NCBI GenBank assembly: GCA_033807695.1
Contig: CM066308.1
Span: 2,790,001 to 2,854,000, forward strand
Direction of reading: 5' to 3'
From: Daedaleopsis sinensis
Lineage: Eukaryota > Basidiomycota > Agaricomycetes > Polyporales > Polyporaceae
DNA length: 64,000 nt
Part shown: positions 1 to 11,690 of the stretch, in pieces
Numbering within the stretch: position 1 is the stretch's first letter
Layout: every line of letters starts with the position of its first letter
The notes under the pieces: generated by a model
What the model saw: only the letters and a program-made list of their open reading frames with translations
What the model was told of the DNA's origin: nothing
The model's database searches: none
Translations under genes and position numbers: made by a program

Positions 1-1869
1 CTGGCTTCTACCACCTCTCTGCGCTTATGAACAAGGGGCTCCGGTGCTACAACGCCACTCTGAACGCCTGTGTTATCTCATATCCGTTTGTGGCTGCAGG
101 TCTAGCCGACGGTCCCGCGATGGCTCTGGTCAAGGGATCTGTCGGACATCATGGGGTCTTCGGTTGTCGCTCCGACTGCGCGTTACCAGGCCGGCACAAA
201 CCTGGATGCCCACATTACTATCCTGCGCTGCTGAAACCGGATGGGTATGAAGTCGCAGGATGCGATCACAACGATGTCTCACTGTCGTCAATCGGTCCTC
301 CATCTGTCCAGCGCTATAACACCAATCTGGCGTGGCTCCTATCAGCACAAAACGAGACACAATACAAGGCGATTCGGAAGGCCACCGGAATATCAAAGCC
401 TAGCATTTTCTCGGGGCTGACTCGGTCTTTTCCGATCCCTCTCGGCTTCCCGCTCGACCTAATGCACCTAGCTGACCTCAACTGGGGAGATCTACTGCTT
501 GGGATCTGGCGTGGTACCATCAAAGGGGCAACCAAATCTGATCCGAAAGATAGTCGCCACGCCGTGCTTCAAGGGGAGGTCTGGGTGAAGCACGGTAAAC
601 TCGTCGCACATGGACAACACTATCTTCCGGGGTTTCTCGACCGCCCTCCTAGAGACATTGCCGAGAAGATCAGCAGTGGGTACAAGGCCGTGGAATGGCA
701 CACATACTTGTACGGCTACAGTGTCTGGATGCTCCGCAAACTCCTCCCTCGCGACGCTTGGATACACCTATGCAAGCATGTCAAAGGGGTTCGACTGATG
801 TACCAGGAGGAGGTGACGCACGACGACGTCATGCGCTCAAAGAAGCTGCTGAGCGAGAGCACGCTTGACTTCGAGGTGGTGTATTGCGAGCGTGACCCGG
901 ATCTGATGCACCTGGTTAGGCCTTGTGTCCATTCCATCTGGCATGGTCCTGACGAGATTGTCCGACGGGGTTCACTTATCTGCTGCACTCAGGCGACTAT
1001 GGAACACTTCATCGGTGATCTTGGAGGACTCATTCGGCAGCCATCAAATCCTTACGCCAACCTCTCGCAGCGGGCGGTCCGGCGTTGTCGCGAAAACGCG
1101 CTGAGGGCTCTACTGCCAGGTCTAGGGGGGATGGCGTCGGACGACATCCCTGTTCTTCCTCGGGGAGCTTATGCGCTTGACAACAACTACGCTCTGCTTC
1201 GTGCCCGAGACAAGAAACTCACTATGTTGGGGTCTGGCTGCCCTGGTGCTGTTGCTTTCTATAACTACTTGGTGGAACTGAACATTGGGGGCATCGGCGA
1301 CTATAACCTCGGGAATTTCTCCATCCAGGTGCGCAAATGGTCGCGCCTCCGCCTACCTGTCCAACAAGTCGCACGCTCAGCTTGGAAAGAGCGTAGAAAA
1401 CCATTGGCGAATGTCCGCATAGCACGATGTGTCAAGGTCTGTGCCATATGTTTGCATCAAGTGATTGGACTGATCCTGATTTACCTCTCGGGGCCATCAG
1501 ATCGCGATTGACGGGAAATACTTCATCGGAGAGGTACATTACTTTGTTCTCGACTTGGCTGGCCAGATACGGCCGGTGGCTCTGGTTTCGCTGTTCGGCG
1601 AGCGTGACGATGAGCTGTACAAGGACTCCTACGAGACGATAGAACGCCATGAATACCGAGGCGACACTGCACTTCGCGTTGTGGATGTCGCGTCGATCAA
1701 GCTGGTCGTAGGAATGATTCCGGACGAGGACGAGGTGCCAGCGGAGGACCCCATGACGGATTATCAGCATTTCCATGTTGGACGACATTATATTGTACTC
1801 GAGAAGCTTCGTATTCAGTTGGGTACTGAATGCGACCCTGAAAACAATGTAGACGATGACTCGGTTTAA
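1..1869 (+). CDS. Tnp2-like DNA transposase, 5' end outside window
   Basis: The 3' part of a cut-and-paste DNA transposase of the Tnp2/CACTA-like type that is abundant in Agaricomycetes. Reading enters open from position 3. Conserved features are a Cys/His-rich block (GHHG, C..C, GRHKPG.PHYYPA, GCDH; about residues 40-80 counted from Met at 27), the motif LDLMHLADLNWGDLLLGIWRG (about 140-165), and a beta-rich C-terminus with GKYFIGEVHYFVLDL. An intron fits 1437-1500 (GTCTGT...CATCAG) and joins phase-0 codons VK/IAIDGKYF; the stop is TAA at 1867-1869. The frame is intact throughout the visible part, so the element may be young. Known for the family: mobilisation of its own element through terminal inverted repeats. 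The 5' half, including any catalytic residues there, is not visible, and no terminal repeat could be paired. Confidence 0.8.
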
Positions 1870-2134
1870 TGTAGACAATCTCAGAATGATTTACTACTAG
1901 ACGCGGAGAGGATTCGGAACGTTTCGTACAGTGATATGTTGAACACTGGTATAATACATGTGCACAGACATCATGACTCGGAGGGCACAGTACTGTACAT
2001 CACAAGGATACACACTCACAGGGACGTAGTTCCAGACGGATACTGTACATGACAAATTGATAGACTTCGTAACTTTCCGGGGCGACTCTGGTTGGCCCGC
2101 GCACTTGCAATGGGATCCTGCGTTCGACTTTTGC

Positions 2135-3041
2135 TCATTCCGCCATCCACGAAGCCGGTAGGCGCCTCTTCTTGCGACGCGGGGGCCCCTGCGGCGGAAT
2201 CGCGAGGGAAGAAGTGTCGGGGGCAGGTTTGACGTTGGGCAGGACAGCAGGGGTGATGTGCGAAGGAGTCCGCCCGGGGTCCTTCTGGGTCGGGGCCCGG
2301 GGCAGAGTGTCGTCAACAAGGGCTGCGTGCAAGACCGGGCTGCCAGGAGGGAGAGCGGGTTCTGGAGTAATGGAGGTCTCGCGTTTGTGCGTGCGTGTTA
2401 TGTGGACGCGCAATGGTTTGCGGTTGGACTTCGACTCGAATGCGTCTAGGTCCTCGGTTTTCACCCGCGAGGAACACGACGGGGGAGGAGGGGTGAGGTC
2501 GTTGACCAAAGTCTGGTCCGGAGAGTGGTTCTCAGGGACGGCCTGCTTGTCTTCGTGCGCGCGTGTCTTCCCGGTGCTCACCGGGTTGACCACAACTTGA
2601 TCGCACAAGGACATGGCCGCACGCAGTTTGAGATGCGCAGGTTGAAGATCCGGCGGGGCCTCCTCCCAGTCTATGTTCACGTCGAGCGCGGAAGCTGCGT
2701 GGGCAGCTTCCCAGGCCAGTATCAGCAGAGCCTTCACGGTTTCTCGTTGCCGCGGGTGCATCTCGTCCGGCTGTATGAAGTTGAAACGACGGCGCAGGGC
2801 GGCTGCGTGCACCAGCACGTCGAACTCCATCGCGGCAAGTGGGTCGTCGTACTCCCAATATCCTCGCCTGTGTTTCAGATCGTTAATGCGAGGCAGCATT
2901 GACGCAAGCAAAGGGTACTCACGTCGGAAACTCGGTGCAAAGAGCTGCATCAGCGAAGTCAATGAATGGGGTCCGAGTCGCGGGTCGGTCCACCAGCTCG
3001 ACGAACTTCACCAAGTCCCCTCTGTGTGTGGTGTATGGCAT
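2135..3041 (-). CDS. Uncharacterised 283-aa protein, basic C-terminus
   Basis: Function unknown. Two exons fit: 3041-2923 and 2867-2135, with a 55-nt intron (GTGAGT...CACAG) that keeps the frame across CTEFPT/RGYWEYDDPL. The N-terminal two thirds look globular and helical (residues about 1-120, with MEFDVLVHAAALRRRF and an Arg/Leu/Trp/Ala-rich helix). The remainder is Pro/Ser/Thr-rich and low complexity, ending in a basic cluster RRKKRR near the C-terminus that could serve nuclear import. The Met at 3041 was chosen because the frame upstream runs into a 33-bp tandem repeat; an upstream exon is possible. It is divergent from the gene at 3256 with about 215 bp between, so the two may share a promoter. 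No catalytic motif was recognised. It might be cargo of the neighbouring transposon, but that is only inference from position. Confidence 0.6.
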
Positions 3042-3130
3042 GAGAATCGTATCGATACCGACGGCGAAGAAACGGAGGGCTGGTGTGGTCACAGAGGAGC
3101 AGTTTTCGCCATGAAGTGGACGTTGAGGAC

Positions 3131-3196
3131 GAAGACGATAAGCGCCTGGTACTTCGCACGCGCGAAGACGATAAGCGCCTGGGACTTCGCACGCGC
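3131..3196. repeat. 33-bp direct tandem repeat (2 copies)
   Basis: Two 33-bp copies differing at one base lie side by side (3131-3163 and 3164-3196) in the short region between divergent genes. Each begins GAAGACGATAAGCGCCTGG. The period is divisible by three, so both strands stay open through it; it may be promoter sequence or an unrecognised coding exon. Confidence 0.9.
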
Positions 3197-3255
3197 GCCC
3201 TTGGTCCCAGCCACTGCGGAGACCCTCCCACATCCTCTTGCCTCCTACCACCACC

Positions 3256-6212
3256 ATGGCGAGCGACGAAAACAGAGACCCGTTGCTCGCACGCACGGTG
3301 TCGTCTTCATCTCCATCCAGCTACCTCTCTCTCTCACCTGTCTCTCCTCTCGCCTCTCGGAACTCTCTCTCCAACATGTCTCTGCCAGGCATCCATCCAT
3401 CTCTCTCTTCTGTCGCCTCGACATCTAGTGCTTTCGCACTCCACGGCAACCATAGCCTTCTCCCAAGTGTACCTCTAGATGGGGTGTATCAGGTGAGTAT
3501 CATCGTAAGACTCCCAGCCTACCGTCACACTCATATGAAGGTGACTATATGCGCCTTCCACCACAGACTCGCCCCCATGTCTCTGTGCCCTCGGACTCCT
3601 TCATCAGCTTACACGAGCATCAGCAAATAATAGGTCAGTATCAGCACAAGATTCAGCACCTCGAGCAGACTGTCGTTCAAATACAAGGTACCATGCAGAC
3701 CATTCAGCACGCATACAACATGCTCGTCCAGGCTCAGAGAGGGCAACCACAAGATGTCCCCCACAAACAGGATGTGCCGAGCGACACTGGTGAGTTGAGG
3801 ACTATCACTATCAATGGCATCAACATCGCTATGGTCAACTACCCAGACGTATACGATGAGGCCAAGCACGCGGACATGAAGTTCTGGCACAAGCGCGAGT
3901 ATGCGGCCTACATGCCCACCGGATCGCTCAGCGATTTCGCTCGCGCTCAAGGTTGTTATCGCTACCTGGAGATGAGTGATGGCTCGACAATGAACCAAAC
4001 GACATATCAAGATCTCCGCTCGATAGCGAAGAGAAATCTCATCAGCCTGGATGAGTCCGGGTTGGCCCCGCAGACCTGGGGCAGCGCCAGCTCAACCGTG
4101 TTTCTCTACATGCAGCACGTCGTATACGAGCGGTTTCCGTCGCTGCTCAGCGACAAACACTGGAAACTCAACCTCTTCCTCACCCGTTTCTTCCCCGACT
4201 TCCGCAAGGGAAGACCATTCCAACCTGGAGCCTCGGGGCCGCGTGCTCGGTCTGCAAGTGTAGCTCCCTCCAAGCGAGAACGCACTGCCAGCGTCATACC
4301 AGACATACCCCGCAGCACCAAACGTGTGCGCCACCAAGGTGAGTCCCTCGCCTAGTCCAATGACGCTTACCACCGTCTATTGCCCCATAGCATTAACACC
4401 GGACGATGTAACAGATGGTCCAGAGGCCGCAGCTCCAGTCGCTCTGCCAACAGTTTCGTCTTTCCCTGCTTCCGCTGATGCTCGTGCCTGGGTTGTACCT
4501 CCACGCCCAATGGCCAGACCGTCGGCCTCGGATTCAAACCCCCTCATGGAGATCGACTACTCAAGCGACACCTGGGACTTCGACAACACCAACTCTGTCG
4601 CCTCGCTGTCTACTACTAGTGCGACTCAAGCCCCGGACGACACTCAGCCGACATTGACATCCGCGTCTCCTGTGACAACCACAGCAAGCGCAACCACGAC
4701 GTGCACCGTCGCTACGCCGACCCCGACAGCTGGATCAACATCGATGTCCCCCCACCACGCCCGCGCGACAGTTACTGCGACGGAGCCACCCGACCCGACG
4801 AAGGCCTCGTCGATGACCCCATCAATCACGGGGGGCCCCTCTGTGCTCCCGGCAACTATGCCGACAACGGCTGCGGCTATTGCACTGGCTATATGCACGC
4901 GCGCAGTGGACACTCAGCCAACAAAGGCCCCTCAGAGGGCAGACTCGTTGCCCGATGCGCACACTAACAGACTGGACGCTCCAGCCGGCACTACCGTCAG
5001 CACTCAGCCGACCGGTGCCTCGTCCCCGCAGCTTTCGATTCCGCCAATGGACCTCACGACGACTGAGCCGACGATACACTCGGATGGCGCTTCGATGGCA
5101 GGGGTGACCAACATCGCCAGCTCGACACCGACAACGAGTACTCCCTCGACGCCTCCCTTCGAATCTAGCACCTCTCGCCCAACACCGGGCATGGGGCCAA
5201 TGACCACCATCGCGACGACGTCATCAATGACACCCTCGCAATCCTCGCAAACCGTCTCTGCAGTTATCCCTGCGCTACGCCCGGATACGATGCGCCCGAC
5301 CGGAGCCGCGTCGTCAGATCATGCGCTTGTGACGGGCGCCGCAGACAAAGGTGTATATAACGTAAGTGATGTCCACTCACGCCCGCACACCGTACTAAAG
5401 ATGCTCACGACGAATATTGCGCCCGTCTCACACGTCAATCTCAGTCTGTTAGCCCAATGTGAGACCCGCAGCTCAATTCCTCCCAAGTCCGGTACTCTCA
5501 TTAAACACTCCCCACAGTGACGCCTTCTTTGATCCGAGCGCCCCGCCGCTGCCTACCCGCATCGTTCCCGCAATAAGGGTGACACCTATGGTGTCGGCCT
5601 CGCCAACGGGAGCAAGCGCATCAGGTGCCAAAAAGCCGGGCGACCCCACGATAGTCAAGCTGAGGACGGGCAAGATGCGAATCATCAGCGGCAGCCGCAC
5701 CCCACGGTGAGTCAGCGCTCCGAATATCATCTTGAAAACAGGTACTGACCGACCCCCGTCCTCCTAGCAATATATATGCATTCATGTACGCTATCGAACA
5801 TCCGGGTACCCTCGCCGACGACTTCGCAAAAGTGTGGGACTCGCTCGATGACGAAGCTGTCGCGGTGAGTAACGCTCTTTTCATTGCCTCCGAACGCGTC
5901 CTCAACTGACCTCTCCACCCACCCTGCATTGCAGGAAGTGAATGGAATGTACGTATCGATTGCTGTGCTCCAATGCGGTGCACTTACTGACTTGTTATAT
6001 GCAGGAATAAGTATGCGGTGGAGAGACCTTCGATCGGCTCTCTTCGCGACCTCGTCGACGAGTACAAAGCCCTACCCGAGGAAGCCCGCAAGGTAAATAC
6101 AATGCCTCATTCGTGCTTGCTACTCTACCTGATGATACCGTGTCACTTACAGGTTCTCGAAGAACCCGCGGACGTTAAAGGCAAAGGGAAGAGAAAGGCA
6201 GCTCGGCGATGA
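3256..6212 (+). CDS. 830-aa protein: coiled coil, APxTWG-type domain, Ser/Thr/Pro tail
   Basis: Eight exons fit: 3256-3492, 3567-4338, 4391-5361, 5453-5706, 5768-5864, 5935-5948, 6005-6092 and 6153-6212. All have GT-AG introns of 52-91 nt and the frame is continuous. A Ser-rich N-terminus is followed by a Gln-rich coiled coil (about residues 90-135). Next comes a domain (about 185-310) with KFWHKREY, APQTWGSAS, FPSL and DKHWKLN...FFPDF. It resembles a lineage-expanded agaricomycete domain with the pattern AP.TWG...FP.L...WK...YP.W; this assignment is from memory of the pattern. After a short basic stretch with KRERTAS and STKRVRHQ comes a long disordered Thr/Ser/Pro region (about 340-660), then a compact segment YAFMYAIEHPGTLADDFAKVW and a Lys-rich end. 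Exon 6 is only 14 nt. A nuclear, DNA- or chromatin-linked role is plausible but not shown. Confidence 0.72.
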
Positions 6213-6882
6213 GCTGGAGGAGGGTGTCTCGTCCGCGTCTGGTAGGTCTTCCGCCACCCACGCATACTTGCCGTCTGACAATATAAAACCAGCAGGCGTG
6301 GCGGGCGGCGAGGCGGGCGACGCGCGGGGCGGGCGACGAGGCGGGCGACGCGCGGGCGACGAGGCGGGGCGGGGCGGGCGACGAGGCGGGGCGGGGCGGG
6401 CGACGAGGCGGGGCGGGGCGGGCGACGAGGCGGGGCGGGGCGGGGCGGGCGACGAGGCGGGGCGGGGCGGGCGGGTCGGAGGGCGTACCGATGCAGCTGA
6501 GTCGTGTATGTGCGTAGGGTTGCGTGAGGTCGTACTACAGTAAACAATGACAGCTGCATCATAACGCACTCATACGCACGCAAACGCAAATGCACGACAG
6601 CATTAGTGAAATAAACATTGCATTCTATTAATACATGTGCGTCAGGGTGCGTTTTTTATGGCAGCTGGTTGCGTAATATCCCCCGCGAGGACCCATAGTT
6701 AAGGATGCCCCACGCATCCGCGTATTCTGCGTAGGGCATCGTCTATGTGCGTAGGAGTGCGGCAGCCTTTTCCACTGGGTACTAGTAGTAGTACAAGTAC
6801 TAGTACTATAGGTACATCTCGCCCTCAGTAATCATTCCCACGCCACTCACGCAGTACAACAACGCAACCGCCGAGCGCTACC
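6213..6882. other. Intergenic region with minisatellite and hairpins
   Basis: No gene seen. Contains the GC-rich minisatellite listed separately, scattered TGCGTAGG/ACGCAC motifs, an imperfect hairpin at 6704-6740 (GATGCCCCACGCA / TGCGTAGGGCATC), and an AT-rich palindromic stretch around 6779-6810 made of repeated GTACTAGT units upstream of the kinase gene. Confidence 0.7.
6298..6475. repeat. GC-rich minisatellite with G-quadruplex potential
   Basis: Imperfect tandem copies of a unit close to GGCGGGCGACGAGGCGGGGC, with runs of GGCGGGGCGGGG. Four or more closely spaced G-runs on the + strand would allow quadruplex folding. The open frames it creates on both strands (Ala/Arg/Gly or Pro/Arg/Ser only) are artefacts of composition. 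Confidence 0.92.
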
Positions 6883-9574
6883 ATGACTCTACACTCCTCC
6901 TCCTCCTCCTCTCCAAATCTCCTACCAAACTGTGGCGAGAGGACCAACATGATTTGTCACCCAGCTAGCTTCACTTCTCCTGTATATGATGCTCCTATGG
7001 CTCTAGACCAAACTCTGTCACACACGCACGGACTTGAACCGGGAAGAGCGAAGTCAAGGAACAAGCACCATGTGCAGGACTCGAGAAAGTATACTATTGG
7101 ACCTATCCCCGCTGTTGATTTCATCAACGAACTACTGCCTGTGCGTGGTGCGACCGACCGTGACGCAATGCTCAGTTCCGAAAACGCATTTCGAACCGCG
7201 CCACAGAGCGTACGTTCGGTTTCCGAGATATCTGAGCCATTGGTATGGGTGGTAGCTATTCCCGCAGTCAGTATCTGATGGCACCCCTGATAGATCACGG
7301 CAATGAACAGAAAGACCAAGCATAAGAGCCGATGTCCGGGCTTCACCTTCGTCGATACGTCTTCGAGAACGCAAAACCCCCGTGAACTTGGGTACATGAA
7401 GCCCCACATCTGCTGTTTCTCGGATGGAAATCTTTCAACTGTGAAAGAAGCACCCATATCCGCTCGTACGGAATTTGGGTACGCAGAGTTCTTCATCGAG
7501 GTCAAACCTGACCCATCCCACGACTTCTACATCGATCCTCCTGGCGATGCATCTGAAGAGGATCGTGCCACCCATGACTTTGTCAATCACGGCGAAGACG
7601 AAGCTCTGAACAAGCTCAGAGACAGGGCTCTTGGTCAGCACATAGCCCACGTTACGGAAATTCTGGCGCGTCAACACCGCATCTTCCTGTTCACTATCTC
7701 TTTGTCCGGCTGCAATGCGCGGTTCCTCCGTTGGGATCGCTCTGGCTGCCTCGTGTCCGCTTCTTTCGATATTCGCCAGGAACCAGACATCTTATGCGAG
7801 TTCATTTGGCGTGTCTCCCAAGCATCCGCTCCTGGTCGTGGTCACGATCCAACGGTCGAAGTGGGGTCATCGGCGGAGGAAGCCCTTTTCCGCGATGCAA
7901 TAACAGAGCATGCGCGATTCCAGCTCGAGCTCAACGGTCCCCAGCTGGAGGAAGCCGTCTCCGAACATTACAAGCCTGGACACGTCACCGCGGTGCACGT
8001 TCTCAACCACCACCAGACCGTGACAGCAGACAATGTTCGTCGTTACATTGTTTCTCGACCTGTCATCTCTCCGTTGCACTTGAACGGTAGAGGCACTAGA
8101 GGATATTGGGCGCTCGATGTCTTAACGCGTCGCGTTGTCTTCCTCAAAGATACCTGGCGGTACTTCCATTCTGCAGGAGGAGAAGGCAATGTTCTCAAGT
8201 CTTTGAACGATAAGGGTGTTCGAAATGTCCCTGTCTTCGTTTGGCATGGAGATGTACCAGATCGGATTCCAGATAACGAGCGTGATTTGACCAGTGAGTT
8301 AGGCTGCTATTCCCACATCTTGTGAGCAACACAACTCATTGTGTTATTTACAGACAACGAGTTCCAGGCTACGATGACCAGCGAGTTCTGCGCGGACGAG
8401 TGGGTCTGTCCAATTAACGGAAAGCGCAACCGCATCGGCAAGCAGCAACACTATCGCCTTGTGGTTGGCACAGTGGGCTACGGCCTGAAGCGATTTCGAG
8501 GAACGGAGGAGCTCCTGCATACGACATATGACGTCTTTCATGGTCAGGATGTGTTCTGATTTGGGCGAAGACAACTCACTGACAGATGGGCTTTCTTCCA
8601 TTAAGCGATGAGAGACGCGCGTGACAAGGCTTCGTGTCTTCACCGAGATATCAGCCTTGCGAACATTGTGATGGTAAGAGAACACGGTAGTGCAGTCAGA
8701 CGAGGATACCTTATCGACTGGGATGCATCAAGTTCGGTTGACGACTCAGGCCAAGCCGTGGATCCTGGGCCTGCTGTGAGTAACGGATGTTTTTGCCATT
8801 CTGGTACTCACTACGGTACTGTACTAGGGCACATGGCTGTTCATGGCGCCGAGAATGCTGGACTACGGCGGGCTAGAAAGGTTCCATGTGTTGCAAGACG
8901 ACATGGACTCTCTGCTATATGTCGTCGTATTCTGCAGCATGCTCTGGCTCCCGCATGATACGTCCAAGCAAGAACTCGAACTAGCGATCAGTATGATGTT
9001 CGAACACGAGGAGTTCTTCTTCGGTCGATGGTGCGGCGGACACGGCAAGAGTCTTGACGCTCACACCCGACGGTTCACCGGGAGCTTCCATTGGAAGTCG
9101 CCTGGACTGGGCGAGTGGATCAACACCGCGTTGGACTACAGTCGACCTCCATCAGAGCTCGACGAAGAATGGTGCGACAGATGGGATAATCCTCAATATA
9201 TGGACGACTATTGGGGTGAATTCCTCAAGACCCACGAACTGGAACGCGATGATCGGGTTGTTCACGATCATCCTCGCTCGATAGGCCAGCCAAGAGTACA
9301 CCATTCAAGCTCTAACTCGACTGAAGCTCTCTCGTTCAAGTTGGGAAAACGTGCCTCCATCGATCGCGATCCTGATGCCGTGGCCGGTATGCCTCCCAAC
9401 AAGAGATCTCGAGTCGTGGACGCGTCTACCGTTGTAGTTGCGTCTCCTCCCCGCCGCAGTCAGCGAATCCTTGAACGCAAGGAGTCGACAGCCTCACAGC
9501 CAGCGGACAAGCAGTCTTCCGCGCGAACCACGCGGCGCACTTCTCGTACGGCGCAGCGACGGTCTCGTAAATAA
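6883..9574 (+). CDS. FunK1-type fungal protein kinase, copy A
   Basis: A protein kinase-like protein of the FunK1 family, expanded in mushrooms and of unknown substrate. Five exons fit: 6883-7242, 7294-8293, 8354-8542, 8606-8775 and 8828-9574, giving 821 aa. Kinase hallmarks: catalytic loop HRDISLANI (about residue 530), metal-binding region LIDWDAS in place of DFG (about 553), and GTWLFMAPRML in the activation-segment position. The N-terminal 350 residues carry the family's upstream domain (FFIEVKPDPSHDF, RFLRWDRSG). The C-terminus is Ser/Arg/Lys-rich and could be a nuclear-localisation region. It converges on sirtuin A, with the stops about 260 bp apart. A close paralog in opposite orientation lies at 52286-54886; its second, third and fourth exons have identical lengths. 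Frame intact, so likely active. Confidence 0.88.
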
Positions 9575-9835
9575 ATCGGATACTCGAGCGCTGGGAACAC
9601 TGTACCACATCAGACAGCTCGACAGGCGAGGATATCTACGGCGTACCAGTACGAAACTCAGGCAGAGGATAAGCCAGGCGAGTCACCGCGTTGGCTTGCA
9701 ATTGGCCTTTACCTTCACTTATCATCGTGTTTATCATCACGGTGCTGCATCCAAGTGTACTAAGAGATCGGTTCAATGAATTTGAACCTATTCGCGACAT
9801 ATGGCATGCCATGTACAATAGTAGACTGTAATCCG

Positions 9836-11439
9836 TCAAAGCTTTTCCTTTTCCTTGTCAGACTCTGCCGTGTTCTGGTTGCTCGCCTTGTCCCTTAGCT
9901 GCCCATCGGACACGAGCTCTGGTTGTGCAGCAGGCACAGCTGTAGGCGCATCAGGCGTGATCGTCTCTACCTTGATCGCCACAGGCCCGTCTGCGCTGTC
10001 CGACAGCGCGAACGCCTTGTCAATCTGCTCCGCCAACGCCTCTACCTCGTCCTTCACGCGTCTCTCCTCTACCTCTGTCTTGCTCACCGACGTTGAGGCC
10101 GCATCCTCCGAGGCATTAGCCGCAGCAGGATCATGGACTGCAGCTTCTTCAGATCTCTCCGCAGCCGCCTTTTCTGCCTTGACCTTCTCCTCCGCCTCCG
10201 CCCGCGCCAGAGAGTCAAGTGGGACGAGGATCTCCGTCTTACCCCACTCGCGGTCCAGCTCTTCCTCCCACCCAAGCTCCCGTGCGAGGTCGCGGATGAC
10301 CTCGTCGCAGCGTCCCAGAAGGACGACGTCGTCCGGTCGAGAGCCGATGTCCCCCGCGGGCTCCATGTTGATCAGGACGCGTGGGCAGCTCTCAGGTACA
10401 AGTTCAGTGAGGGACGCGAACGGATGGACCTTCAGAGATGTCCCGATCACGAACAGAAGGTCCGCGTTGCGTAGTTTCGGGACTGTCTGCTGAAAGAGCG
10501 GCGGAAGCTGCAGCACGGTGAAGCGTCAGTCAGTCACTGTCATCGGCAGGGCGGTGTAGAGCACGATGGCTTCTGACCGATTCCCCGAAAAAGACGATGT
10601 CGGGTTTGACGAGCCCATCGCAATCGGCGCAACGGACGATCTCGGCCTTCGCTACCGCAGCCTTCATCTTTGCGCTGTCAAAACGCTGGTGGCAATCGAT
10701 ACAGTGCTGGTCCGCGAAGCTGCCATGAGCTTCGACAATACGGTGTCCCGGGACATTCGCCTGGCGCTCTAGCGTGTCTATGTTCTGCGTGAAGCATGTG
10801 TCCAGGTACGAGTGGTCTGCGAGGAGCTTGACGAAGGTATGTGTGAACGTGGGTCGGTATTTGCCTGGATAGAGTTCGCTAGCGAGGATATAAACTGACA
10901 ACAGGTCAGCGCATCATGTTGACGGCGTGAGAGGTCCTACTTACATGGTAGAGGGTTCTCGCGGAAGTAATTTATCTCGAACACCGCCTCTGGGTACGGG
11001 AGATTCAACCTCTGTAAGTTGGACTGGACCGTAGCGCCAATGGTCAATCATCAACAGCATGTTGGGTCCTAAGTGAACAGCCTACATATAGCCCTATTTA
11101 TTCCAAGAGTTGTTCAGCATGATACTGAAGCTCATACATGCTCAAGGTTTACCTGTACCAGGAGATCTGAAGTCGGGTATCCCAGCGGCCGTGCTTACAC
11201 CTACAAGAAATAGATAGTTTAAGCAGGAGCTAAACGTCCTTTCGTGAACGGATCGTACCTGCCCCTAGCTGTTTCCGGCCATTTATCAGTAAGAGCAGGT
11301 ATCGAGGCGATTCAAGGCGTACCATGACAAAAATCTTACGGCATTCTTTCGACTTCATATACTTGGCAATGGATGGGATATCCCTGTTCTCGAGAACCTC
11401 TGTGGACCCTTCATGGGGAGCTGAAACTTCATTACCCAT
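9836..11439 (-). CDS. HST2: Hst2-type sirtuin (NAD-dependent deacetylase), copy A
   Basis: A class I sirtuin that removes acyl groups from lysines using NAD+, most like yeast Hst2. Seven exons fit: 11439-11323, 11268-11259, 11200-11153, 11093-11086, 11023-10945, 10894-10578 and 10507-9836; 416 aa. NAD-binding motifs [31 protein letters not shown], catalytic His in VEAHGSF, a Zn site of four Cys (CIDC...CADC) and GTSLKVHPF are all present. Exon 2 is 10 nt and encodes LGAG; exon 4 is 8 nt and encodes GLY; both lie within the NAD pocket. The C-terminal 130 residues are Ala/Glu/Lys-rich, probably disordered, and without a domain. The Met at 11439 precedes the conserved IPSIAKYMK helix. A paralog is at 31774-33389. 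Its cytosolic or nuclear location cannot be read from the sequence. Confidence 0.9.
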
Positions 11440-11690
11440 AGCGCAGTGCGAAGTTGTAGCTGTCGGTAGTGGATAGATGACGGTCGTGTAAGGGTTTGCA
11501 AAGGTCTACAAATGTTTCCCATGGCAATGCAATCGGTCGGCGGCACTAGTAACAAGGCGCCTAGAGTTGCCCAGCCACTTGACGTCACTCCCTACTGAAC
11601 GCTCGGATATATCGAAGAGTAAGTAGAAACAATGCTCTTCCGGAGTAGGTCATAAGTCCCAGAGCTGCAAATAACAAGTCGCATGTCCAA

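Noticed and set aside
6143..6595. Long Pro/Arg/Ala or Gly/Arg open frames on both strands
   Set aside because: They follow directly from the GC-rich minisatellite and have no unique sequence.
6704..6740. Hairpin considered as a terminator or CRISPR-like repeat
   Set aside because: Nuclear fungal sequence; single imperfect hairpin with no array or spacer structure.
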